DNA from: Cacajao melanocephalus
Lineage: Eukaryota; Chordata; Mammalia; Primates; Pitheciidae
Reading direction: 5' to 3'
Assembly (NCBI GenBank): GCA_963573385.1
Contig: CAUYLG010048326.1
Span: forward strand, 1-64,000
DNA length: 64,000 nt
Of this stretch, positions 37,646 to 49,158 are shown piece after piece. The position numbers and the translations under genes were made by a program. The notes beneath the pieces were generated by a model that was given only the letters and a program-made list of their open reading frames with translations, ran no database searches and had not been told where the DNA came from. Positions within the stretch are counted from its first letter, which is position 1; each line of letters begins with the position of its first letter.

Positions 37646-39622
37646 TTGCTAGTGGTTAACTGAGAAGTAACCTATTTGGGTTCATGGATGTGAAGAGAAA
37701 TTTTCTGAGCAAGTTCTTAGGCACACTTTGGGAATAATTCCCGAAGTCACTTTTTGTCTTTCTTTCTTTCCTTCAACTTTTCTGTCATTGATTTCAAACC
37801 TAGAAATGTTGTAGGCATACACATGGAGAAGGACAAGGCTAAAAGGCAATTCAAGCTGAAGCCACAGGATGCATCAATGGGGACACCACACTACCTCTTC
37901 AAATGTGTGAGCAAGTTCATTTCCTTTTTAAAAAAAATCAGTTTGAAGCGGGTGTTCTGTAACTAGGAGATTAAAAATAATGACATTTGTTGCTTGAATA
38001 TATGAAGCAGAAGTTTTTTAAAAATCAAGAAAACATGAGAATTGGCTATTTATTTATATTTATTGTTGCATACCTAACACTTAATGATATCTGGTGCATA
38101 TAAGTATGGAAGAGATGAATGCATACATTCCTACTTAAGAGACTCTTGTGACAAAACCCACAAAATTTTAATAATAAACTTTATAATTCTATCTGCCAAC
38201 ATTTTAATTCTTAAAATGAATTTAAAGAATTGAATATGTGTACATACTAAATACATAAGTATTTATTTCGAAGGTTTACAAATAATAGCTTTGTTAAAAC
38301 AATAACTTTAGAAAAATTAAATTTAGTTTAGTGTATTCAGGCAAAGAAGTGATTAATGAATTGCCCAGCACCATGAAACATAAAGGTTCAAAGAGTTTCA
38401 CCCAGCAACAGGGCCAGGAATATTTATTGACAGTAAAAGGAAGTGGCATATAGAAATAGCTTGATTGGTTATAGCTGGGCATTTGTCTTATCTGGACATA
38501 TTTTGGCAGTTTGCAGTCTGTAATTGGCTGAAAGGCTGGCTGCTATAATTGGCTGAGACTCTGTTAGTTGATACAAGAATATTTTCTCAAATGTGCAATT
38601 TCAAAATACATTGTTAGGTTTCAGTTCATAATATATGGAGGTAGTTTTAGGCCAAATTTAATTTAACAGATTCTTTGTTGTTTTTGCATAATATAAATAT
38701 TTTCTTTAAGAAAAATATGCCATGTCAGCAGATGGAATGCCTTGGTGATGAAAAAAGTCATGTACCAACAGTACATCTGTTATGGGATGCTGTCGATGTC
38801 ATATGTTTTTCAAAAAAACTCCACAAAACAGAGATGAATGATAATGTAACATATGTCCTTGACATTTTTTTGGCCCCACATATTTTATTTGGTTGTAAAA
38901 ATTGTTCTGCAAAATGTGATAATTTATTATGATATGGAGTTAAAATTATTTACCTATAGTTTTATAAAGAAAATGCTATAATTTACATACTCAAAAATAA
39001 TCAGAGAAATAATTAACTCACATTAGTATATGATTGTTATTTCTCTAACTAGTGTCATATAAATCCCTTTAACTTTAGCTAGACATCAGTAATTTCTTTA
39101 GAACTTCACAGTTCTAAAGAAAGATGAGTATAATTCTCCACAATTATTTTTAGCTTGTGTTCACTATTCCTGTATCTGTTTCCCTAAAGCTGACAAAAAT
39201 TCAATTATTTTCTCTGGCGTGCTAAGCCAAAATTACAGTTCTTATCAATTCTAGGCCTCAATATTTTTCATATTTAATATATCTGAAATTGGGGTACATC
39301 TTACAATTGATAGTGCATGATGATTTAATTAATAGTTTTTTCTCTTATACTAACATAAAATAATTATGTATCATACAATCATTAGCATCTTAATACATAT
39401 AAAATGTAATGGGTATATTTAGAATGGTTGTTTTAAAACATTTCAACTACTAAGCATTGGGGGTCCATTTTATTATAATAGTCACCATTACAAAACTCTT
39501 CTATAAACTTAATTACTAGCCAATTACTGCTCTTACCACAGCTTTGGTGATCTATTTGTGGCAAATAATCCTGTGTTGACAAACTTTTTATTTTAGGACA
39601 AGAGCCACTCCATAATTACATT
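37646..39622. other. Unassigned stretch with CCAAT-box cluster near 38470-38560
   Basis: Mostly AT-rich without a gene. Between 38458 and 38560 there are four copies of a TGATTGG or AATTGGCTGA motif (inverted CCAAT boxes), as found in some LTR or promoter relics. No family assigned. Confidence 0.4.
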
Positions 39623-39999
39623 ATCTATGATACGAGTTGGCTGTGTCCCCACTCAAATCTCATCTTGAATTGTAGTTCACATAATTGCCATGTGTCAGGG
39701 AGGGAACGGATGGAGGTAATTGAATCATGGAGGCAGTTATCTCCATGCTGTTCTCCTGATAGTGAGTGAATTCTCACAAGATCTGATGGTTTTATAAGGG
39801 GCTTTTTCTCCTTTCGCTCAACTTCTTGTTACTGCCGTGTAAAAAACGTGTTTGCTTCCCCTTCTGCCATGATTGTTAAGTCTCCTGAGGCTTCCCTAGC
39901 CATACTGAACTGTGAGTCAATTAAACTTCTTTCCCTTACAAATTACCTACTCTTGGGCATGTCTTTATTATCAGGGTGAGAACAAACTAATACAATCTA
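39623..39999 (+). mobile_element. Solo MaLR LTR (MST/THE1 group) with perfect 5-bp duplication
   Basis: The LTR is 39628-39994 (367 bp), from TGATACGAGTTGGCTGTG to CAAACTAATACA. Blocks include AATTGAATCATGGAGGCAG, AGATCTGATGGTTTTATAAG, TTCTGCCATGATTGTTAAG and TGAACTGTGAGTCAATTAAAC. ATCTA occurs immediately before (39623-39627) and after (39995-39999), a clean MaLR target duplication. No internal region, so the provirus was resolved by LTR-LTR recombination. Confidence 0.95.
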
Positions 40000-40064
40000 A
40001 TTGCTGTATTTTGTGCTGGATGAATATTTATTTAAACATATAAAGAATTGAGCCATTTAAGCAG

Positions 40065-40236
40065 TAGTTCTCAAATTTTATTACATAATAGAATTATCTG
40101 ATAAGCTTTAGAAAGTCCATATGCCCAGGCCATATCCCATGACAACTAAGTCAGAATCTCTGGGGTAGACCCGAAGTCAGTTTTTTTTGAAGCTTCCCAG
40201 TAATTCCTAAGAGCAGCTCTGTTGGAAAACTAGTGT
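40065..40236. mobile_element. MER5-type hAT-Charlie fossil
   Basis: Starts CAGTAGTTCTCAAATTTTA and has CATATGCCCAGGCC and AGTCAGAATCTCTGGGGTAGACCC, the MER5 core. The far end is decayed. Non-autonomous DNA transposon; strand not decided because of its near-palindromic plan. Confidence 0.65.
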
Positions 40237-42319
40237 TTGAGTGCCTTTACCTGTCAAGTCCTGACTTACCCATATTTAAATATTCAAATTAACTTTATCT
40301 AATCTCAAACTCATCTAACAAAGTAACTAGCCTCCAAATTAGTTAAAACCTTTCATAAAGATTTATTTTAAATCCATGAAAGACATTTTAATGGTTTTCT
40401 TGCTAAATTTAAAGAAATATTTACCATACTTTAATTAATTGCACATGTACTGGGCATAATCTATATTGAGGCCTGCATGATGTAGGGGGAAAACGCTTAA
40501 AATTAAATTAAAATCATATTAAATTGTGAACTATAATGGAAATGTTACTTGTAATTTCCTTTTAAGCTTAAAAAGAAAAAAAAATCTAAAATATCTGCTT
40601 CTCTGGTATCTTGCGTTCCCTTCCAGCAACCATCCTAATTGGTCCTTCTTGTATGAATGTTAGTTTTGATCAGTCCTGACCTGTCTTAACGTCCTTACTT
40701 TGCCTTTTTTCTGAGAGTGGAAGGGAAATTGGCCCTATCCTATGAGACTTGACCCTATTATATAAGACCAAATAATTGGTTGTATGATTTTTTTTTTAAA
40801 GTTTTTGTCCCTAGGTGATAAAATGGGGGCAGAGGCATTTTCTCCTAGTTGATCTGTCTTAGCAGGAGCTCTAGATAACTGAGAATGACAGCAGATGTGT
40901 TACTGCTCTAAAGGTGTGGATTCAAGCATAGCACTAAAAAGATGCACAGGCAATAGGGGAAAATAGTCACTGGAGAATGCAGAGGTTGACAAATGCTGCT
41001 CTGATTGTGCTCAGATCTTGTCATTTCAGAATAGGGACTCCACAGTGCAAATGTGTACCCAGAAGAGTACAATGAATTTACAATGGTTGGGAAACTCAAG
41101 GTGTACTAGTTGTCACTGATGGTGGCAAAGCTGGCAATTCTAAATAATTCATTACCTGAGTGATAGGGCTTAGAAAATAATAACAAGGGATTGTTGGCAG
41201 GCTTAAATTTAAATACATGCACATACAATATAATACAAATAATATATATACATATATAAATTTTATATATACATACATACAGGACACTGTGGCAAAATGA
41301 CAATTCAACAATGAAAGAGTTCCTAGAAGTGCATTGTTGCAATGATACAACTGCACGAGACGTTTCTATACTCTACAACACTTACACTGATCACATTTGT
41401 GTGTGCAGGAACTTTAAATTGCAACTTGTAGTTTCTGACAAGGTTTTTACCTTTCAACTCTCTTTACCATGTATATTTAATTACGGAGAATGCTCTAAAA
41501 ATGTTCAAGAAAATCAACCTAAGTTTAATTTAACATTCCACCCTGCTATTGCTTCCCACTGAACACAACCACACAGAATAATTGATGAAATCACCTGCTG
41601 ACTGACACTGACTCATCATTGTCTTTTTCTGTTTTTCAGAAAACAACCCATTCAGCAACATGTTTTTTTTTCCCCTATTCTAGCAGGAAGTTTAAAAAGA
41701 ATTTAATTTTGCATAAATCAGGTTTAATTTGGTCAGTATCATAGCATTAGTGTGAGTTTTTTCTTAAAAAAGTGGGCTTCACAATTAACGCTTCTCATAG
41801 ACATTGCTACTCGTTTATATGTAAATGAACAATGCCTGAGTAAATGCCTGAATAAATGAATGAATGAGTGCTGGTAGTGAGATGTCCTAATGAGGCTACT
41901 CGTATTCCTTATAATTTTTATTTAAATTAGTCAAGAGTTTGAGAGGAGTCATTTTTACATTCATCATCAGTTTTCTTTTGACAATATTGAAAAACAGGAA
42001 AATTTAGCAATTACCCAACTTTCATATGAGGTATTTTCCTCACTCCTCATGAAGTGGTAACATAAAGTAATAAGTAATCATGGTGACAGTGCCTTGCCTG
42101 GTGGAGCTTTACGTACCTCATATGGTGCATCAGTTTTCTGTGATATAATGTGACCACTCCAAAGAATGTTCATATCATTCTTTGATATGAACAACATTTT
42201 TTCACTCTTATATAAATTGCTGTACAAATACAGCCTGAAACTTGCTTCATCTACCCACAAAAAAAATCACTACCCTTGAATATCAATGTTTTGAAAACAT
42301 GGTACTACCATTGGATATA
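40237..42319. other. Unassigned AT-rich stretch
   Basis: No gene found. A TA/CA-rich patch lies at 41213-41282. Overlapping minus open frames at 41096-41356 derive from it. Confidence 0.45.
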
Positions 42320-42545
42320 ATTAATAGTAGTAGCTTTTATTAAGTGTTTATTCTAGCTGTAGGTTACCCCCATTTTATTGTCACAATATCATTTGAGACT
42401 CATGCTGTCGTTATTTACCCACTTTATAGATCAGAATATTGTGGTTTGAAAATGCTAAGAAACTTGATCAAAACCACACAGCTAGCAAAGGATTCAGAGG
42501 CTTACTTTTAACCAGCGTATTATCCTGACATTGACATTAGATTTG
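42320..42545 (-). mobile_element. MIR SINE, antisense
   Basis: Reverse-complement MIR landmarks in order: TTTATTAAGTGTTTATTCTAGC, split by mutation, CCCCATTTTATTGTCACAAT, ACTTTATAGATCAGAATATTG, AAACTTGATCAAAACCACACAGCTAG and a GGATTCAGAGG block. Confidence 0.72.
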
Positions 42546-42714
42546 TTATAAGAAGTTATTTTGTCAATTGTACTTTTTGGAGGCAGGTAGAAATAAATTG
42601 AGCTTTCTGTGAAATTAGGATTAGAAAATATTTACCATCAGTTATTAGTCATTATGAAATTTTATGAATACTTATGAGAAACAGGTTCTTTTCTCAAATA
42701 TGTTGATAAAACTT

Positions 42715-42792
42715 TTATTTCATTTTGTGTCTCCAGAACCTAACATAGTGCCTGGTATGTAGTAAGTATTTTATAACTGCTATTGTTAAGCT
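42715..42792 (+). mobile_element. L2 3' end fragment
   Basis: GTCTCCAGAACCTAACATAG, TGCCTGGTATGTAGTAAG and a TATTTTATAACTG tail follow the L2 3' terminus. Confidence 0.6.
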
Positions 42793-42834
42793 ATTGAGTT
42801 TAGATTAAAATTGAGCAATAGATTCATTTTTAGT

Positions 42835-42905
42835 CATTTATTTATTCATCAAATATTTATTGAGAGCTAGACACTGGGCTATTGCTAGACAACAGGCTTG
42901 GTATA
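42835..42905 (-). mobile_element. L2-like 3' end, opposite orientation
   Basis: TTATTTATTCATCAAATATT followed by TATTGAGAGCTAGACACTGGGC is the reverse complement of an L2-like tail, pointing toward the fragment at 42715. Confidence 0.45.
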
Positions 42906-44154
42906 TTTTTGGGCAGAAAAATCACCATCTAATCTACAGAGGAGAGAGAAAAGAGATTTTACTTTTCCAGGTATTTTATAACTGATTAAATTTAATCTGC
43001 ACTTATTAGACAGAAGGGAAGACATTCCTAGTGAAATTTATCCTTAACTAATATTAACCTAAACTTAGGTTACTAAGTTTTGCTTACTCCTTTCTGTATT
43101 TCTCAGGAGTCACCTGACTACTTTAAGTTTGTTATAGTTTTTGAAGCATCCGGATCTAGAAGGGCAATTGTCCCCCTGAGAACCACTTACTCAGAAATTT
43201 TAAAGATAATTGTGAGCTTACAGATAATTAGCAGTTGTTTTCTTGACCAAACCTTCCCTCAGGCTGCCATTAGAGGCAGTCCATAGTACTAGAAAATTTG
43301 ACAAAATACTCTGATTATCACATCATACCCAGTTTAGTGAATTTTGGAAATTATTTAGATATTATGATTTCAGATATGGATCATGCTAATCTAATTATAT
43401 TTGCCTTAAAAAGATAGTTGTATGCTATGATGTATATATTTATAGGGTCTGTTCTCGCCTATATGCAACTTTTGAGAAGATAGGTTCATAACTTTGTGTC
43501 TGTTCACTGCCTATTGAATAACATTCATTTCTCTAAGAAAAGATCACAGAAACAAGTCATCTGTGAATTAAAACAATGCAGTAAAATGCATAGAATCAAA
43601 TTGTCACACATGCAAAGGTTTATAAAAATAATTAAAAGTTCTTATCCTAATTAAACTTGAATGCTTAATAAATCTCTTCATCTTTAATGCTAATTGTCTT
43701 GAAAAGCTTAGGCTTTCTTTTCTACTTAGATTCAATAACCTCAGAGGAGGCTTGGTGATTCCTGGCATCCTGTATCTGAGGCTTTTTTTATTATCTTCAT
43801 AATTGAGCTATAATTTTCACGTTTAGGAGCACAGTGATGTCAGTGATGTTGGGATTACTGAGTGCAAGAGTACCTGAGGGATGTGCTCCAATCTTTATGA
43901 CTTAGAAAAGTGAGTATTCTGTCCCCTTTTCTTTCTCAGCTTCTCTTCTTGGCTCCATGACTTGAGCCTTGATTGGTTTTTCACTCTTTAGAAGCCATTC
44001 AGAAATAAGCCTCTGTCTACTCTTCTTAATTATGTCAAGAAATGAAAAAAAAAAAGAAGGGGATCGTGATGGAGGAATTTTAAATAAAAGCATTGTGAAG
44101 GTTACTTCTCCTAAAGGTATGAGAATGTCCCAAGGGTATTACTCTGATTCTTAA

Positions 44155-44155
<1 letters not shown>
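42906..44155. other. Unassigned stretch
   Basis: No gene. A good acceptor (GGCTTTCTTTTCTACTTAG at ~43729) and a donor (AAAA|GTGAGT at ~43910) bracket 180 nt with stops in the frames I read. Confidence 0.45.

Positions 44156-44202
<47 letters not shown>
44156..44202. repeat. (TG)n microsatellite
   Basis: About 23 perfect TG units, the longest pure dinucleotide TG run in the window. Confidence 0.97.
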
Positions 44203-44205
<3 letters not shown>

Positions 44206-44379
44206 GGCCGTGGGGGAGGGGGGCTCTTTTCCTTTTTATTATTTTACTTTTTTTTTTAAAAAAAATTGGAATTGCAAAAGTTTAAAATTGGGTAGGATCA
44301 GGCAAAATCCTATATTTATTTCCCACACAGTTTCACTTCCAGAAGGTTATGGTTCATAGTGGTTTATATTTGGCTGCAA

Positions 44380-44545
44380 TGGCTTTCAATCCAGTCTGTA
44401 CATTAGAATCACCTGGGGTTTTTTAAATGACTCTTGATGTGTGTGCCTTGCCCTGCCTAGATATTCTGGTTTATTGGCCATCTATGGGGCCCAGGATGAA
44501 AATTATAAAAGCTTCAGACAGGATTCTAATATACAACTAGGACTG
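44380..44545. mobile_element. MER5-type hAT-Charlie fossil
   Basis: ATTAGAATCACCTGGGG near the start and AGACAGGATTCTAATATACA near the end are the two inverted halves of a MER5-like element. The middle (GATATTCTGGTTTATTGGCC) is diverged. Confidence 0.5.
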
Positions 44546-45194
44546 GGAAGTTCTCTGTGTATTCTAAACAGACTATTCTGGTTTCATAGAGATTTGGGCG
44601 AAGGATGAAGATTCATAGAAATTTTGCTTACTACTGTCAGGAATGAGCAGGCGTAGAAATTCACTCTACTCATTTTCTTTGAAAGAATTATCTTGGGCGC
44701 AAATGTGAGTTTTATCCTGAGTAGACATGAATTTCTCATGGCTACCTATTTTCCTCATCCTCACACCACCAAAACCATGACCCCTGCTTTTTCTCAGGGA
44801 TCTGGACACTTAGAAGTAACATCAAAGTGCCAGATCTCTTTCCAGTATGAAATATGTTATAAGTTCTAATCCCATGTGCACTCATGGGGCTGCACAATTC
44901 CTTCAGTAGCTAACGTGAATTTTCCCTGTTATATGTCATATATACATATTTTTACTCCACAAATATCAGACATACCATGATTATAAACAATAATGCCCAG
45001 AGGTGTTTAATGTGCTTATGCATTATCTGAACTCTTGCTACATGAATGGACAATGCACTTTCAGTTTGTACACTGTAAAAAGATATACTTTACCACTCTC
45101 AAACTTTGAATCAAAACTCTGTTTAAGAACAAATTTTCAAAAATTGAGAAGAGTGAAAAAGATGCAGTATGTTTCAAGGTACAAAACCGAATCT
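44546..45194. other. Unassigned spacer
   Basis: No gene or named repeat. Confidence 0.5.
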
Positions 45195-45532
<338 letters not shown>

Positions 45533-45654
45533 ACTTTGAACCACAGCTGGCCCAAACCAACATACAAGCAAACAGAGAAACCCACTACCAAAACCAAAAA
45601 GGAATGTTGAAAAAAGGCAAGCTATATGAGGCAGCTCCCTGTCTCAGTCAGCAC

Positions 45655-47375
45655 TCCCAGTATTTCCAAAAGTAATTTAAAAATTTTAGAACAATTTTGG
45701 ATTTGCAGGAAACCTGCGAAGATTGTGCAGATACACTCCATATACTCCGCACTCAGTTTGCCCCATGATTACTGTCTTACATTGGTAAGGTACATTTACT
45801 GCAATTCATAAACACATGTTGATACATTATTATGAACTATCACCTATACTTTATTCAGATTTCCTTAGTTTTTCTGAATATCCTTGTGATGCTCCAGAAT
45901 CCCATCCAGGATACCACATTCCATTTAGTTGTCATGTGTCCTTAGGCTCCTCTTAGTTGTGACAGTTTCTCAGACTTTCCTTTCGTAATGACCTTGGCAG
46001 CTCTGAGGAGTTTAGGTCAGATACATTGTGAAATATTCCTCAGTTGGGATTTGTTTTTCTAAGTTTTTACTCTAAGGTTTTATTTTCTTGTGAAGAAGAC
46101 CACAGAAGTAAAGTGTCATTTTTATCATATTATATCAAGGGTATTTACTATGACTTATCACTTTTGAAGTTAACCTTGACTACCTAGCGAAAGGAGAAGA
46201 GTGCTTGTGATGTTTCTTCACTGTACAATTACTTTCTTTTCTTCCTTTCCCTACTGTACTCTTTGAAAGTCTCTATGTGTAGCTCACCCTTAAGTAGTGG
46301 AGAGTTATGCTCACCTTTTGGAGTGCAGAATATTTACATAAATTATTTGGAACTCTCTCTTTTAAAAATTTCTTTGAGTCAGAATCTAGTCTAGGCTGGA
46401 GTGTAATGGCACAATCTCAGCTGACGGCAACCTCCACCTCCCATTCTCCAGCCTCAGCCTCCCGAGTAGCTGGAAATACAGGCATCTGCCACCACACCCA
46501 GCTAATTTTTGTAGTTTTAGTAGAGACAGGGTTTCACCATATTAGCCAGGCTGGTCTTAAACTCCTGACCTCAGCTGATTCACCCACCTCGGCCTCCTAA
46601 AGTGCTGAGATTACAGGCATGAGCCACCGTGCTGGCTTAGAACTCTTTTTCATAGAAATTTGTTTATTCTCCCCCATGTAATAAATGAATTATTTGTTTA
46701 AATCAGCATAAAATCATGAATATTTATTTTATACTTTGGGTTATAATCCAATACTACATAATGCATATTGTTCACGTTATTCCAGTTTTGTCCACTAAGA
46801 GCTCTTTCAGTTGGTTCCTATGTCCCTTTAACATTCCCTTCATTGTATTTTTTTGTTGTTTTGAGAAGTTCCTTATTTTATGGCACTAGAAGATGCTTCA
46901 GGTTCATATTGTTGATTTCTTGCCCTCATCTTAGAATCAGTCATTTTTCCAAGGAGACTTCATTCCTTTTATTTGATAACAGGATCAGAAGCCAAGGTAT
47001 TGATACTGAGTATGTTCAGTGTTACTGGATTATTGTTACTTCTAGATCTTCTCAGTTGACAGAACAAAAAATATCTGTGTTATGTATGGCAATATATGTA
47101 TATGCAAATATATGTACATCTTTTTATATTTAGCCACTTGTATCTATATTAACATAAACATTATACTGATGTTTCCACCTCTAATCTATCACTGCATGTG
47201 TCATTCTGGACTCCTGTAGTCTCCCTCTCTAATAATGAGAGACCAGGTTCCTACCCTCTACCATATATATACTTCATTGTTCATTTCAAGCTTGTATGTA
47301 TATCAATATTGGAATGGTGAACCCTTACCTTCACGGGAAACAACTTTGCCAAATAGTTTATACTATATACGCACA
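45655..47375 (-). mobile_element. Old LINE-1 (L1ME-type) 3' region, antisense, split by an Alu
   Basis: The plus strand tracks the complement of an L1ME 3' UTR over ~1.7 kb: CAGTTTCTCAGACTTTCC, GAAGACCACAGAAGTAAAG, TATGACTTATCACTTTTGAAG, GTACTCTTTGAAAGTC and AGTGGAGAGTTATGCTCACC. After the Alu come TACTTTGGGTTATAATCCAA, GAGCTCTTTCAGTTGGTTCC and TCCAAGGAGACTTCATTCC. The right border near 47375 is approximate. Confidence 0.78.
46350..46646 (-). mobile_element. AluS element inserted in the L1ME
   Basis: Alu body about 46361-46636 on the minus strand (TAGGCTGGAGTGTAATGGC, CCTCAGCCTCCCGAGTAGC, GATTACAGGCATGAGCCACC). GAACTCT is repeated at 46350-46356 and 46640-46646. The L1ME text continues on both sides, so the Alu is younger than the L1ME. 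Confidence 0.93.
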
Positions 47376-47845
47376 TTTCTATTTATTTATTTAAATTGAA
47401 ATATAATAATTGTACATATTTATGGGGTTTATGTGATTTTCAATAAATGTATACAGTGTTTAATGATCAAATAGGGTAACTGGCATGTCTGTAATCTCAG
47501 ACATTTATCATTTATTTGTGTGGGGAATATTTCCTTTTAGTTATTTTGAGACGCAGAATACATTAATTTTTAGATACAGTCACTCTACTATACTATGGAA
47601 TGTCAGAACTTATTCCTCCTAACTATAATTTTGTACCCCTTAACAAACCTGTGCATTTTCCAGCCTTTGGTAACTTCTGTTCTACTCTCTACTTCTATGA
47701 GATCAACTTTTTAAGGTCCCACTCAGATATGAGTGAGAACTTGCAATATGTGTCTTTCTGTGCCTTGCTTATTTCATTTAACACAATGTCCTCTAGGCTC
47801 ATCCATGTTGCTGCAAATGACAATATATCATTCATTTTTTATGGC

Positions 47846-47960
47846 TGAACATAAATATGTACATATTTATATATTCATAAATACATACATATTTATACAT
47901 TCATAGATATATATTCATCATGTATGTATACTACATATTCATTATCCATTCATCTATTCA
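47846..47960. repeat. AT-rich TACATA/TTCAT microsatellite expanded inside the L1
   Basis: At the place where L1 normally has GTATATATACCACATTTTC, a ~115-bp run of ATACATAC, TATTTATA and ATTCATCC units has grown. Confidence 0.75.
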
Positions 47961-48235
47961 TCCATTCATAAACGTGTATGTTAATTCCTTATCTTAACTA
48001 TTGTGAATAGTGATGCAATAAATGTGGAAGTGCAGATATATCATTGACATACCAATTTCTTTCCTTTGGATATATATCCAGAAGTGGGATTTATGGAACT
48101 TATGGTATTTCTATTTTAGTTTATTTGAGGAGTCGCCATACTGTTTTGCCTAATGGTTGTACTAATTTGCATTGTTATGGGTGTAAGAGTTTTCTTTTCT
48201 TCACATCCTCACCAGCATTTGTAATTTTTTGTCTA

Positions 48236-48485
48236 TTTTTTAATTTTTAATTTTTGTGTGTACATAGTGTTTATATGTATGGAGTTTATATTAATAGAAT
48301 ATTTTGATACAGTCATACAATGTGTAATAATCACAATCAGGTAAATGAGGTTGTCATAATCTCAAACATTTATCTTTTGTATTATAAACAATCCAATTAT
48401 ACTCTTTTGGTAATTTAAATTATTGTTGACTGTAGTCGCCCTGCTGTGCTATCAAATACCAGATATTATTCATTGTTTTTAACTT
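48236..48485 (-). mobile_element. Nested L1 3' end, first insertion
   Basis: Insert 48246-48475 starts with a T-rich tail and carries its own 3' UTR blocks (GTGTGTACATAGTG, GATACAGTCATACAATG, TGTGCTATCAAATACCAG). These are already present in the outer L1 near 47420-47590. Candidate target copies are TTTTTAATTT (48236-48245) and TTTTTAACTT (48476-48485), nine of ten matching. The outer L1 continues from GATAGTAGCCATTTTAAG. Confidence 0.8.
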
Positions 48486-48628
48486 GATAGTAGCCATTTT
48501 AAGTAGCTACTATCATTGTGATTTTGATTTGCAATTTTTTTTGATGATTACAATGGTGAATATTTTTTCATATACCTGTTTTCCATTTGCATGTCTTTTT
48601 TTGAGAAATGTCTGTTCAAATAATTTGT

Positions 48629-49158
48629 CCATTTTTAAATAATTTCAACTTTTATTTTTGATTCTGGTGGGTACATGGACAGATTTGTTACATGGATATA
48701 TTGCATGATGCTGAGGTTTGGAATATGAATGATCTTGTCACACAGGTAGTGAGCATAGTACTCAATAGTTAGTTTTTCAACCCTTGTCCCCACTCCCTCC
48801 CTCTCCTCTCTGTTAGTCTGTAGTGGCTATTGTTGTCTTTATGTCCATGGGTACCCAATGTTTAGCTGCCACTTATAAGTGAGAACACGCAATCTGTTCC
48901 TGTATTAATTTGGTTAGGATAATAGCCTACAGCAGCATCCATACTGCTGCAAAGGGCATGATTTCATTCCTTTTTATGGCTGTGTAGTATTCCATGGTGT
49001 ATATGCACCATCCTTTCTTTATCCAATCCACCATTGATGGAATCCACCTAGGCTGATTCCATGTTGTTGTTATTGTGAATAGTGCTGCAATAAACATGTG
49101 TGCATGTATTGTTTTGGTAAAATGTTTTATTCTCTTTGCCTTTGCCCATTTTTAATAA
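48629..49158 (-). mobile_element. Nested L1 3' end, second insertion
   Basis: The insert (about 48643-49145) begins with TTTATTTTTGATTCTGGTGG and includes CCACTTATAAGTGAGAACAC, GTAGTATTCCATGGTGTATA and GCTGCAATAAACATGTGTGC. It ends at a 5' truncation after TTTGGTAAAATGTTTTATTC. The outer sequence CCATTTTTAAATAA (48629-48642) recurs as CCATTTTTAATAA (49146-49158), a target duplication with one A indel. Confidence 0.88.

Noticed and set aside
43730..43909. Possible 180-nt exon between a strong acceptor and GTGAGT
   Set aside because: The frames I read hit stops early (TAA within a few codons or after ~24 codons).
46307..46600. 97-codon open frame ending in Alu-like peptide
   Set aside because: Read through an antisense Alu; the usual Alu translation.
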